From the NCBI GenBank assembly GCA_015179125.1, contig WHVA01000127.1:178659-242658 (forward strand): a stretch of DNA of 64,000 nt, given 5' to 3'. This document shows, in pieces, positions 22,085 to 33,989 of the stretch. Origin of the DNA: Gautieria morchelliformis (Eukaryota > Basidiomycota > Agaricomycetes > Gomphales > Gomphaceae). Below the pieces are notes generated by a model. It saw nothing but the letters and a program-made list of their open reading frames with translations, did no database searches and was not told the DNA's origin. The position numbers and the translations under genes were made by a program. How positions within the stretch are numbered: position 1 is the stretch's first letter; each line of letters begins with the position of its first letter.

Positions 22085-24183
22085 TGGGGGGCGCCAGGGT
22101 GCATTGCATCCTGTAAAACTCTCAGAGTTTGTCCAGAGTGGAGACATCTTGCTCCAGGACCCACAAATTCTCCTCATACCCATATCCTTCCCATTTCATG
22201 AGGAATTGGAGTTGTCCTCGCACAACCCAGCTGTCCAGGATCTGGTCTACCACAGAATGCTCTTCCCCATCTACAATTTCTAATGGAGGTGGCGGACAAG
22301 CCTTCCAACCTGGAATTGGATCCTCCAGTTCCGAAGATGGGGTGAAGGTGGGACATGGAGTTTGGAAGTCAGAGGTGGTACACGTTCTGTCCCACCCTCC
22401 GCATCACTGTGAAGGGCCCAAGGTAGTGGTGGGCAAGCTTCTGTGAAGGGCGTGTGGTGTGGATGTCACTTGTGTCTAAATATACCTTGTCTCCGACTTG
22501 GTACTCAGGGGCAGGAACCCGGCGTTGGTTGTAGTACCTTGCCATGTCACCTTTGGCCTTCACAAGGGCAGACTTGGCTTCTGAAAGGGTCGAGTCCATG
22601 TGGTCTCGGAACTCATTGACTGTCTCCAGTCGGGACTCTGGCTGGCGTGGCTCGAAGCCCATCTGTGGGTGTCATCCAGAGTCGAGCATGAAGGGAGTCT
22701 GCTGCATTGCAGAATGCACATAGTTGTTGTATTGGAATTCTGCCAGTGGGAGTAGCCCGCCCCAGTCCTGCCTCTTGTTGACAAAGAGGCGGAGATATTG
22801 CTCCAGCTCCTGATTGACTGGTTCTGTCTGCCCATCACCCTGGGGATGGTATGCAGTGGTGGTGGCCAGCTTTATTCCAAGCAGGCAGTAGAGCTCCCAT
22901 GTCAGTTCCGCAATGAACTGTGGACCTCCGTCAGAAATGACTTGCCTCAGGAGCCCATGCAACTTCCAGACATGCACAGGAACAGGTAGGCCACTCTGAG
23001 GGCCATTATCGTCATGTGTATCCGAATAAAGTGGGACACCTTGCGTACCGACCTCGAGTGCCCCTTCCACAGCTCTTCTACTGCCTTCACCACCGATTCC
23101 TCCTTCTCTCCATCCTGGTACTGCCCCCAGATGTCCCACAGCATTTCCACTTCCATTCTGACTGTGCAGATTGCGAACAGGTCTGGGTGCAGCAATGTCA
23201 TGTTGGCATTGTCTCCACTTCTGCTTCCATGATCCATGCAGCAGGATAGGGCATTGGTGTGGCTGGGGCAGTGATGGTGCATGAAATCAAACTGGGACAG
23301 GTGTAGGGACCTCCGCGCTTGTCATCAGTTCAATTTCTTGGATGTGCAGAAGTACTCAAGATTCTTGTTGTCTGTCCAGATCTTGAATGAACACGAAGCA
23401 CCCTCAAGGAGGTGCTGCCACTCCTCCAGCACCCAGATGATTGCCAGCATCGCCTTGTCATGGATCTTGTAGTTTTGCTCTACAGGACTATGTCTCTTAG
23501 AGAAGGTGATCAATGCCACCTTCCATCATCTTCCAATGACTTCTGTGAGAAGACCTCTCTGGTGGCTGCATTGGAAGAATCTGCTTTGACTCAATAGGGG
23601 TGGAAGTCGCCAGGAAAGATTAGGACCAGGGCAGAAGTGATGAGCTCCTTGATTTTGTCAAAGGAAGCCTGTTCTGACTCCACCCACTGCCATCCAACAT
23701 CCTTCTTGGTGAGGTCGAAGAGCACATGGGCATGGCAGGAGAAGTCCTTAATGAACTGCCAGTAGAAATGGATGAATCCGACAAAGGACTGGCCTTCTTT
23801 CTTGTTCTGTGGTGTAGGCCATTCCAACATGCCAGAAACTCTGACCAGGTCCATCTCCACCACCCCTTCTGACACGATCACCCCAAGGTACTCTATCTGT
23901 GTCCACTCAAATTCACACTTCTCCGGCTTGAGACACAGGTTGTACTCCTGGAGACATTCTAGTGCTCTTTGCACAATCTCCCACCCCATGGAGTTGTGTG
24001 ATCAGTTCGGAAATGAGCAGAATAGGATACCAATTCTTGATCATGATTGCATTCCAGGCCTGATAATCCTGTACGAGTCTGAGTGAGCTGTCCTTCTTCT
24101 TGATGAAGAACACAGAGATGACATAAGCAACTTTGAGGGGTGAATCCTCCTGGTGTGGAGGTTCTCTGCAAGGAATGCATCAA
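22085..24183 (-). pseudogene. Gypsy B pol 3' portion: RT remnant, RNase H, integrase, chromodomain
   Basis: From 24183 downwards on the minus strand: AFLAENLHTRRIHPS and FFIKKKDSSLRLVQDYQAWN (RT fingers) end near 24000 in ITQLHG, which joins directly to WEIVQRALECLQEYNLCLKP. The palm segment carrying the catalytic YxDD is missing. Then come the connection domain (near 23900-23600), RNase H with TDNKNLEYF (near 23350), and an integrase with ISDGGPQF and TTTAYHPQGDGQTE (near 22930-22830). The integrase tail with VGDKVYLDT (22500) is followed by a chromodomain near 22290-22110 (VVDQILDSWVVRGQLQFLMK, then WEGYGYEENLW). Several frame changes separate these. The chromodomain would normally direct integration to marked chromatin. 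This copy cannot be autonomous. Confidence 0.9.
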
Positions 24184-24188
24184 GTTCC

Positions 24189-24836
24189 TGTTAGGAAACG
24201 ACCTGTACAGTACCCAGCGATCCATTCACCCTTCCTTAATCCACCAGTTACTGACCACTCCTTCCCGTCGACGAGTTCCCATTACCCCGCGAGTCAAACG
24301 AATCCATCGAGGCGCGCACGCGTGCAGTGAGTCGAGTCGAGTCGAGTCGAGTCGAGCCGAGTCGAGGAGTCGCGCGAGCTCACGGGCTCACAACGCCGCA
24401 TTCACATCGCGGATCAACCGGACGATCGAGTCCCATCATTCCTCCCCCCCCCTTTCTCCTCCTGTCTCGACCCTGTCCCATTTTCGTGATCACACTATGT
24501 TGCTCCACAATATGTACCTGTAGGTAGTCACCACCCCTCGATCTACCCCCTATACGCTCCACAAACATTATCTACCCCCGGCCCACCGTCGTCTGACCTC
24601 CTCCTCACCCATGTCCCCCTCTATCCTACCACCAGATACAGTAGCTACGAATGTATAAAGAACAGAATGAATGCTCCGAATGAATAACAATTATTTTGCT
24701 GGTCACCGTCCTGCGCTCGAGTTTCCAGCGCATCGAGTTACTCAGTGTTGAGCTAAAGCCATCACATGCGTTTATTCCTAGCTACATAGTATTACATCTC
24801 CACACACACATGCCCTGTTAGCTATTGTTCTTCAGA
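24189..24836 (+). repeat. Copia 5' LTR
   Basis: 648 bp starting TGTTAGGAAACG. The end is set at TTCAGA because this makes the flanking GTTCC duplication exact. It contains a GTCGA microsatellite (near 24329-24364), one unit longer than in the 3' LTR, and an ATGTATAAAG TATA-like box near 24650. Confidence 0.93.
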
Positions 24837-24860
24837 GATTAAAAGTCTCAGCACTCACCG

Positions 24861-26941
24861 ATGACTCAACCCACACCAACCACCGTCCCGCACCCGAAGC
24901 ACGACATCCACAAGTTTCGGGACATCAAACCGAAGCTCGGACGCGACAACTGGGTGTCGTGGAAAAGGGAGCTCCTAGCCACAGCCAGAGACAGGGGCCT
25001 GTACGCTAACATCACAGACATTGATCCGCTCCCAAGCGACGCCAGCCCTAATGTCACCATCGTAGGAACGATACCACACATCGGGACGACGCCACTCACC
25101 CAGCTCGTAGACGAGTGGAACGACAGGAATAATGTTGCGTACAACCAGATCCTACTTTGCGTATCACCTGACCTCCAGACCGCGATCGATAACACGGACA
25201 TCGCCTCGGAAGCCTGGGCCATCCTAACGAAGAAGTTCGAGTCTAAAGACCTGAGTAAAATCAGCATAGTCAGGACCAAATACGAAAACTACCACATGGT
25301 CGAGGGACATCCGTCAACGAGTACCTCACGACCATGAAGGATTTCCGAAACCAGCTGGGAAAGATGGGTGAGATCATAGCCGACTCGACTCACGCAGCCA
25401 CGATTCTCAGGAACGTACCTGAGTCCTGGAGGCCGATCGCTCAAACGATCCGCATGATTACGCGCGACCCCGACGACATTGAGGAACGCCTCGAGGCCCA
25501 CGAGGCGGACCTCAATGCTGTCGAGATCTCCAGCCAGGCCGCCACTGCGTTCATCGCAAGGGCAGCGCGACCCACACCCTCTAACAGGTCCAACCTCCCG
25601 AGTGTCCCACACAGCCGACAGTTCGCTGCAGTACAGAATGCACATCGAGCCAGTCAGAGGCCGTTCTACCGCTGCAACAACTGCGGGAAAGAGGGACACA
25701 GCGCTTCCAGGTGTTTTGCGCCAGGGGGTGGTTTAGCTGGGCAATCACCTTGGAAGCCTTTCCAAGGCCAATCCCCTTCCGCTCCCACCTCTAGAACTCA
25801 TAATAACTCACCTTCCGTTCCCCCCCAGCGTCCCAATCCAGCGACAGACTCGAAGCTGAACGACTCAGCTCGTCTCGCGGCCCAGAACAGGGACATCGCC
25901 ATGATGGCAAGGATCACAGAAGTACCGGAAGAGATGAGTCAGACAGTCGTCCTGTCAACAGTAACCACAGTGCTATCCACGATCGAGAACAAAGCACACA
26001 CCTGGTTGATAGATTCGGCCGCATCCAGCCACCTTTGTGGAACGGCCGATCTATTCGACCATCTGTACACGGTCACGCCGATCTCGATCGAGACAGCCAG
26101 CGGGGAGGCTTTCACAGCCAATCAGAGAGGGACGATACACATTACCCTCTGCTCCGACGCATCATTTCACCTCCCCCATCTCCCAATAACACTCCTCGAT
26201 GTCATCTACGTGCCGAAACTCAACGCTAACCTCCTGTCAGTCGGACGAATGACCACTGCCAACGTTGATGTCATTTTCAGCAAACATCACTCCTCGCTCT
26301 CGGTGGATAACAAGGTCCTAGCCCACGGCCCAAAGATCAGCAATCTATTTACCTATACCGCTCTTACCACTCCCAAAACTAAAGTCGAGACAGCGAAATA
26401 CTCGAGCGACTCGAATGACCCGCCCGAAATAAGGCTCTGGCACCACCGGCTAGTGCACACGAGTTATTCAACGATCGAGAAGATGATTAGGGGGAAGACG
26501 GCGAACAGGTTCATACCGTACATCAAAGCAGATCTCACGATGCAATGTGAGAACTGCCCATTCGGGAAGCAGACCAGGGCCCTGTTCAGACGCGAGGAGG
26601 ACCTCCCACCAGCCATCGGAGACATCATTGTCTCGGACCTCTGTGGCCCCTTCGAAGCGTCGATCGGGGGCTACAAATACTTCGTCACCTGGATCGACTC
26701 GAAGACCAGGTACGCGAGCATCGATTTCCTAAAGAGCAAGGAATGCTCGACCGTCACAGAGTCATTTCGACTCTACCTGGCGTGGATCACGAGGCAGAAG
26801 GGAGCCGATGTAAAGAGGGTCAGGACTGACAATGGGGGAGAATATATGGGGCGAGAGTTCAAAGACATATGCCGTAAGCTCGGAATAGTCCATGAAACAA
26901 CCTCACCGTATACCCCAGAGCACAATGGGATCGCCGAGTGA
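24861..26941 (+). pseudogene. Copia Gag, protease and integrase (one frameshift, one stop)
   Basis: Starts at ATG 24861 (MTQPTPTTV). The gag region includes KLGRDNWVSWKRELL. A one-base loss near 25308 shifts the frame within gag (after MVEG); the new frame continues with SVNEYLTTMKDFRNQLGK. Then a CCHC knuckle (CNNCGKEGHSASRC, near 25672), protease WLIDSAASSHLC (near 26004), the pre-integrase zinc-binding region (LWHHRLVHTSY, near 26437) and the integrase core (SDLCGPFEAS near 26634, RTDNGGEYMG near 26824). The frame ends at a TGA at 26939-26941 where relatives usually have arginine; CGA to TGA is a single CpG transition. The downstream frame is identical, so one polyprotein was split. Confidence 0.93.
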
Positions 26942-29332
26942 TACAACAGGACCCTTCAGGAGGGCGCGCTCACCCTCCAGCACGACTCCGAACTGTCAGG
27001 CAGGTTCTGGGTATCAGCAACCCACACGGTGAACTTCGTCAGAAACCGAATACTGCACTCACGCATAGGGACATCTCCATACGAGGGGTTCTGGGGATCG
27101 AAGCCCAAACTCGACTGGCTGCGCACGTACGGGGCGAAGTGCTGGGCGCTGATACCTAAGGCGATCAGGCGAAAAGGGGGCTACAGGTCCGTGGAAGGCA
27201 TCTTCGTCGGGTACTTCGACGACTCCAAGGCATACAAGATATGGGTCCCGAGGACCCACTCGATCCTGAAAGCACGCGACGCTATCTTCGATGAGCATAA
27301 CCACATCGAGCGAGTCACGATCCATGCTACTGACAATGACGACCTCCCAGGACTATGGACCGACAAGATTCACATCTCAACGTCCCCCTCCCCCACTTCA
27401 CCCGGGATCGCCTGGTCCGAGGAAGGGTCACTCCCTTTCACACCAGAAGCGCCAACAAGCGTTTCTGGAGTAGAAGGGAGAGGGGGCGACGCGGGACAAG
27501 GCCCAGCACAGATAGAGGAGGCGGCAGGCAGCGAGAGGGCAGAGACAGAGGAAAAGAAATCAGCAGCGGAGGAGGTGACAAGCGGCAGAGATGCGGGGGA
27601 GGCCACGGCGCCGAAAGACTTTGAGCAAGGGCCATGGCTCGACCCAGAGAACTCGTCGTACGGAAGAGGGAAGCGCCGTCAAGCTCTAATCGCGGAAGTT
27701 GCGGCACTAGTGCACGGAACGTCGACACTCGAAGAGACGGAGTCAGCGTTTGTGACGCTAGCTGAAGATGAGCCTGACCAGTATCGAGACGCAATGAACT
27801 CACCTGACGCACAGAAATGGAAGGAAGCGTGCGACCAGGAGTACGAGACTCTGATGGGATATTACACCTGGGCCCTCGTCCAGAGACCGCCGAACACAAA
27901 CATCGTCGGACGCCGATGGACCTTCAGAGTCAAAAGGGACAACCTGGGACGGGTCAATAAGTATAAAGCCAGGCTGGTCGCTCAAGGGTTCTCACAGGTG
28001 CCCGGACTCGACTACAACGAGACATACTCCCCCACAATCCGACTCACCTCCATCAGACTGATCCTCGCGCTCGCGTGTCGATACGGACTAGAACTTCGAC
28101 AGGTCGACGTTAAGGGGGCGTACTTGAACGGGAAGCTGGAGGATGAGGTATACATGAGACAGCCAGAGGGATTCGTGGAGGAAGGAAGCGAAGGAGAGGT
28201 GTGTAAGCTGAATAAGGGGGTCTACGGACTAAAACAGTCAGGGCGCGTGTGGCACAACACCCTGAGAACCGAGATCGAGAAGATAGGGTTCAGAGCGGGG
28301 GAGGCCGACACCACAGTCTTCTTTCGATTCGGAGACAGCGGCTCAATCGAGATAGCCGGATGGTACGTCGACGACAGCCTCCTCGCGGCCGACTCCACAC
28401 AGTCCATGGACCGGATGGTGACAGATATAAAGGGGAGCTTCGATATCCAAGACCTTGGAGAGCCGGAACGTCTCCTCGGCATCAGGATAAGCAGGAACAG
28501 ATCGTTGAGTACCATTCACATATCCCAACCCTCATTCGTCTCTACTATCGCAAAAAGATTCGACATCTCCCCCGGCCGACCCATCACATCTCCCATGGAC
28601 CCGACAATCGATCTCAGAACGGCCACCATCACCGACGAGACGCTCGACGTACCATACGCGTCTCTCATCGGCAGCCTTAACTACTGCGCCATCGCGACCC
28701 GCCCCGACATATCATACGCGACCAACAAATGCGCGCAGTTCATCTCCAGACCAACGCTCCAGCACTGGGAAGCCGCGAAGCGAGTCATACGATACCTGCT
28801 ACACACGAAGGAGTACGGGATCCTGTACAGGGCGGAGGGCGACGGGGTCATGGGGTATGCTCACAACCTGGCAGGATTCACAGACGCGGACTTCGCAGGC
28901 AACGTCAACGACCGCAAGTCCACGACGGGCTGGGTATTCACATTCAACGGCTCCCCGCTCTCGTGGGCGTCCAAGAAACAGCACTGCGTATCGAGATCTT
29001 CGATGGAATCAGAGCTTGTGGCTGGATCGTTCGCATCGGTCAAGGGTATATGGCTGATATGCCTAGGGAAGGACTTTCATCATAATTTTACTCCCATCCC
29101 ACTCTTCACAGACAACCAGTCCTTCATCCTCTTCTCGAAGAATGACATCAGCAGTAACCGAACTAAGCATATCGACACACACTACCATTACACGCGCAAT
29201 CAAATCGACGCCGGGAACATCCAGCTGCAGTACATCCCCGGCTCAGACAACCCAGCAGACATCCTCACGAAGCCACTCTCGCCGCGCAAGCACGTCTATC
29301 TCCTCGACCTTCTCGGAGTCTGCCGTGCTTGA
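26942..29332 (+). pseudogene. Copia integrase C-terminus, reverse transcriptase and RNase H
   Basis: Continues in the same frame after the TGA at 26939. It reads the end of the integrase (NRTLQEGALTLQ, ILHSRIGTSPYEGFWG), an acidic linker near 27400-27640, then RVT_2: GRRWTFRVKRDNLGR, KARLVAQGFSQ, QVDVKGAYLNGKL and KGVYGLKQSGRVWH, with catalytic WYVDDSLL near 28360. RNase H has DADFAGNVNDRKSTTGW near 28880 and ESELVAGSF. It ends in ADILTKPLSPRKHV and a stop at 29330-29332. Every catalytic motif is present and there is no other stop, so only two lesions inactivate the element. Confidence 0.93.
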
Positions 29333-29339
29333 GGGGGCG

Positions 29340-29982
29340 TGTTAGGAAACGACTTGTACAGTACCCAGCGATCCATTCACCCTTCCTTAATCCACCAGTT
29401 ACTGACCACTCCTTCCCGTCGACGAGTTCCCATTACCCCGCGAGTCAAACGAATCCATCGAGGCGCACACGCGTGCAGTGAGTCGAGTCGAGTCGAGTCG
29501 AGCCGAGTCGAGGAGTCGCGCGAGCTCACGGGCTCACAACGCCGCATTCACATCGCGGATCAACCGGACGATCGAGTCCCATCATTCCTCCCCCCCCCTT
29601 TCTCCTCCTGTCTCGACCCTGTCCCATTTTCGTGATCACACTATGTTGCTCCACAATATGTACCTGTAGGTAGTCACCACCCCTCGATCTACCCCCTATA
29701 CGCTCCACAAACATTATCTACCCCCGGCCCACCGTCGTCTGACCTCCTCCTCACCCATGTCCCCCTCTATCCTACCACCAGATACAGTAGCTACGAATGT
29801 ATAAAGAACAGAATGAATGCTCCGAATGAATAACCATTATTTTGCTGGTCACCGTCCCGCGCTCGAGTTTCCAGCGCATCAAGTTACTCAGTGTTGAGCT
29901 AAAGCCATCACATGCGTTTATTCCTAGCTACATAGTATTACATCTCCACACACACATGCCCTGTTAGCTATTGTTCTTCAGA
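29340..29982 (+). repeat. Copia 3' LTR
   Basis: 643 bp, matching the 5' LTR except for about five substitutions and one fewer GTCGA unit. Followed by the duplication GTTCC at 29983-29987. Confidence 0.93.
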
Positions 29983-29987
29983 GTTCC

Positions 29988-30860
29988 ACCCACTCCCTAG
30001 GTGACAGCGGGTAGACCTTACAGTTGGTGGGCTTTCACCCAGGCTCCAACTCAATGGCATGGCCCCACAGCTTCCTTGGAGACAGGGGATCAAATGACTC
30101 CTTGGCAAAGATGTCCTGAAACTCCCACATGTACTCCAGGATATCTACCTCCAGTTTATCATGCTTCCTGGAGGCCTCTGCAAGGCATTGTGAAATGTTT
30201 CCAGTGGCGCAGACATGTTCCTCCTCCGGTGGAAGGTTTACATGCAGCAAGCACTCCCCTTCCATCAGGGTGTCTTCTGGGCTGAGTTGGATGACATTGG
30301 GGTTGGAGTTGGAATTGGAATCCAGAGTTGGAGCTGGTTCATATTCCGCTTCTGAATCTTCTTCTGAAAGCAGTGGATGAGGGCTGGAATGACATGTCTG
30401 TATGAGCTGTTCCATCTTCTGCCACTCCTGATGCTCCTTCCACACTTCCAACCTGCACATGTGACATTTGGTTGGACATCGACCCATCAGCACCTTCGAG
30501 TGTGCCAGTTGATCTCTGGGTTGTGCCCCTGCAGCCAGGCAAACCTGAGGATGATGTCTTGCTTCCCCAGGCTGGTGACTGCAAAGGAAGTGCACTCCGT
30601 GTGTCCATCGTAGTGGAGAATTGCATCCATGATTTCCATGATGGACCCCACCTCATTAGGGCTTCGATCCACATTGAACACTGGGATTGCACGTTCCAAC
30701 TTCCATGTGGTCAGTCGGTTCTGCTTGACATAGCCCCGGTCCATGAACCCACAATCGACAGGTGTGGGTCCAGACTTGACTTCCACTATGTCTGTCATCT
30801 GGATCTCAATCTTAATAACCAATGACTTGGGGCCAGGGGCAGCAGCAACAACATAGTATT
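29988..30860 (-). pseudogene. Gypsy B protease and start of RT
   Basis: Minus-strand frames: 30790-30490 contains a retropepsin-like segment (KLERAIPVFNVDRSPNEVG, then FAWLQGHNPEINW, the usual LG-x-WL motif altered to LRFAWL). 30300-30035 contains KLEVDILEYMWEFQDIFAKE and a proline-serine segment typical of the start of chromoviral RT. The frame changes between them. The copia insertion cuts just after the RT start; the downstream half resumes at 24183. Confidence 0.82.
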
Positions 30861-30869
30861 TTGGGAGGC

Positions 30870-31150
30870 ATAATAGTGAGAATACTTGCAAGAGATTGAA
30901 AATTGATGCCAATGAAAAGAGGCAGAATTTCTTTTCATCTGTGCCTGCAGGTGAGGAAGGATTTCAAGCTCCAACACCCATACATCACAACTACCCAAGG
31001 ATATACCCTGAGGAGTAGGAGGAATGTGGTGCCACCTATTTGGAAGCTGTGACCAAAATAGGAAGAAGGTTGGCAAGGGACCAGATTTTGTTGCAGTGGG
31101 ATCAAGAAACCATTTTCTATGCATTGGTGCCCAGGAGCCGCCAAACCGCT
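30870..31150 (-). pseudogene. Tyrosine-recombinase C-terminal fragment (Ngaro/DIRS-like remnant)
   Basis: The minus strand reads LFGHSFQIGGTTFLLLLRVY followed by WSLKSFL. This is the H-x-x-R region and tail of fungal tyrosine recombinases, here with the Arg changed to Gln. It corresponds to the segment at 51.97-52.3 kb (GHGFRMGGTTFLLLLGIDPW), including the upstream CTATGCATTGGTGCCC-like stretch, so it is a second copy of the same family truncated by gypsy B. Confidence 0.72.
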
Positions 31151-33989
31151 CCCTTCTCAGCCCCCGCACGCCCCCCCTGCCTCCAGAAAACGTGCGCTCT
31201 TGCACGCGGGAACCACGCGCAACGTCCCCCGCCATGCGCTCCAGCTGCATATTCCTCCCCAGCTCGTCGGTGCACACGTCTCGCACGGGCATGGCACGTC
31301 CCCCGCGGCGAACAGCGTACCGCTTCCTATGGCATCGCGGTGCGCGCGCGGATCGTGCGGGAAGGGGCCGCCGCTTGGGAGACAGGTAGGAAACATCTTC
31401 ATGAGCTGCTGCTCCGCCAGCGGGAGCGGGAAGGGAGCTGGAAGGGCCCAGGAAGGGCGATGGGCACGTGAGGGGCGGGAGGGCGGAGTCTAGAGAGAAG
31501 AGCGAGGCGTTGGGTAAGAGTGAGGAGGCACTGGCGAATGGGACAGACCATTGGCTGGGCGGCCAGGGTCTGCGTTGTTTGCATCATGCTGGTGGACGTG
31601 GGGTGGGACGACGGATCTGGGGTGCACAAGTAATTTGGGGCCTATATACGTCTGCCTGAAATTTTCTACGTAGCACCCGTTAAAGATCCTGCTCCCAACC
31701 TGAATACGTTAGGCGAACTCCCTTTATAGCAGCACGTTGGATCGATTCGTAGGTGTAGGGCACTATGGCTTCCTGGTTCGTTACCTCACCCACGTCCGTG
31801 TGCAACTTAACCGCTCCAGCTGCCAACCCCGGCGCACATAATTCCTTAGCACCAATTCCTTGGTTAATCGCATATAACCCCCAACTCTCTTAGATCCCAT
31901 CCTCTCTCGCTTTCCTTCTCTGACTTCGCGTCTCCTTCGACCCTAGCGCTGTTTCGTGCTTCGCCACAAAGTACGTCCACACCGGCTCTGTGCCTATGAA
32001 CGAATACCACACAGTGAAAGAGCGCACAATGAGCATGGGATGGCTAGGAATGAGCGTGTGGATTGGAAGGCAAGGAGGGAGTTATTTTGCGGGTATAGAG
32101 AGGGGGCGACACCATATTTGGGGCAAGATGGGGGCAAAGGTTTGAGAAGGGATGGTGATTGAGCGAGAATTGGAGGCCTCGAGCGTGAACTTGGCTTGAG
32201 GTGTTTGTGGGTGGGTAGCCAAGTATTTATTTCTCCCTCCGGCCAAGAGTGCTTGCTTCACATGGTCCAGCGATAGAACAGAGTGCGCAAGGACAGGGTA
32301 TCCTACACCACGAATACCTCCTCCCCTCCCACCCCCTCCTCCCGGGCAAGGATACTCCCCCCGTCTCCTCGACGCGTAGCCCTCTCAGCTTACGAGCATA
32401 ACCACGCATCCTCGTACCCGAATACACCTGATGGCCCACCATGGTCGCGCTACACAAGTCCTGGGTAGGAGTGGAATTAAGAGGTCTACACAGCCAGACG
32501 TTAAGGATATACTCAGTATAAGTTGCTACTTGAGATGCCCCGTGTGAATATAAGCGTGGGCATGGGTTCGAACTGGATGGCGGTGACGCACGTTAAATGG
32601 ACTCAAGCGCGGATATCCAGACAAGACGAGTCACCGACATCAGGATCCTGGAAGATCCTGGAATCTGGGTCTAAGCACTGCATTTTAATGTTGACGTGTT
32701 CTGCTGTGCTGTCATGTCGTATGTGACGTGTCGTTATATGGTGACGTGCTGGTTGGCTGTCGTGTTCTATCGTCCATCCCGGTCTGTCCTGTGACAGCCT
32801 ATATATTGCCCACTTAAATCGCATCCATAAATCACGATCCAGTAAGAACCACGTCCGTACGCACCGCGTCGCTTGTGATGTTTGTATCATGCGGTGCGGT
32901 GCACTCGTGGTCCGATACTGCGAGCCCCCAAGGAAACCAGTTCATATCATATTAATATTGTGGCTGTGTAATACTTAGCTAAAGAGTGAGGCGTCGGTGT
33001 ACATTGTATGTTTGTCTTAGTTTGGTGGCGCTCGCCTTTGCCAACATAATGTCAGCTCCCTTGGAACACCGGTAACAAGCTAAAACAGCGTAAGCAACAT
33101 TACCCAGATATACAGCACAATTTCTTAGTATTTCCTTGCATTGTATTATCGACCGGATACTGAAGAGAGGTTTCGTCGTGCGTGGTCACATCAGAATCAC
33201 GACATCGGATGACTGCAAAAGCATGCCAGAGGTCCAATCCCGTATATTCTTGCTAGGCCGCGTTGTCTTAATACTAATATATCCTACTAAATTAGAACTG
33301 GGAACACGTCCGAGTCATGGCCATCGGGCACAGCTCTACATTATCACAGCTGATACCCCGAGTGCTCAATATCGCAGCTACCATGTCATGTTGACATTCG
33401 ATGATCTCTTCATACGACCTCTTCCCACGGCATATAAGATATGCCGCCAAAATGAGAATCGACTCGTGTCCCCATATCCAGCAACATTGACACGTGCTGA
33501 TGCCTCTGCCGACTCGGAGATCATCCAACATCGCTACTTACTTATAGAATTCCAGCCACACGCAAACTCCGCGGATTGAGCTGGGATCTCGCTTCCTCGT
33601 GTTCCCATCTTCATAAGTGCCCACAGTGGAGCTGTGAGTCTTAATACTCAGTAAGCTTTGTCGCAGTGTTTTCATGTGTCTTGGAGACCATTCCGCCCAG
33701 TAAATCGGATATAATAACCAATTCCTGACGATAAGCCGAGCATCATTCGTTCAGTCAGCTAACTATATCTGATGCTTATACGTTGTATCACTAACTTTTA
33801 TTTTTTTTACATGTGATGTTCGTCTATCAGACCTGTCAGCCTTGCGAATTGCGAAATGCTTTGCACATGACCTGGCAGCACCAATGGCCACAATCTTATC
33901 TATACACCTTCCGCGGTTTCCGACGCCAGCCCACATCGCTACACAAAACTTAGTCCCTCGTCTGCATCCCAGGCTTTTTCCCTTGTACC
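31151..33989. other. Spacer: CpG-rich patch, possible LTR fragment, no confident gene
   Basis: 31140-31460 is GC- and CpG-rich with weak frames on both strands. 31500-32680 shows nothing recognisable. At 32688-32750 the word TGACGTG occurs three times, followed by a TATATATT box near 32800, which could be a promoter or a degraded LTR. 33000-33980 is the upstream flank of the DUF6533 gene with no repeats seen. Confidence 0.4.

Larger units (their letters stand above)
24189..29982 (+). mobile_element. Ty1/copia retrotransposon, near-intact, recently inserted
   Basis: Two near-identical LTRs (24189-24836 and 29340-29982) flank a gag-pol region of about 4.5 kb, all inside gypsy B. Target duplication GTTCC at 24184-24188 and 29983-29987. 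A purine-rich tract (GAGGGGGCG) precedes the 3' LTR. The domain order gag, CCHC, protease, integrase, RT, RNase H is diagnostic of Ty1/copia. The LTRs differ by about five substitutions and one GTCGA repeat unit. Confidence 0.97.
22060..30860 (-). mobile_element. Ty3/gypsy chromovirus B, split by copia and lacking the RT palm
   Basis: Minus-strand element in two pieces, 29988-30860 (protease, RT fingers) and 22060-24183 (rest of pol with chromodomain), separated by the copia insertion 24189-29982. Gag and both LTRs were not recognised; the 5' side abuts a tyrosine-recombinase remnant at 30870. It is CpG-poor with frame breaks and stops. Confidence 0.88.

Noticed and set aside
22369-24225. Gypsy B considered as an intact chromovirus
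   Set aside because: RT palm missing, frames broken, no LTRs or gag recognised.
24866-27985. Minus-strand frames opposite the copia gene (24866-25279, 25289-25699, 27438-27899)
   Set aside because: Shadows of the copia coding frame in GC-rich DNA, with no domain content.
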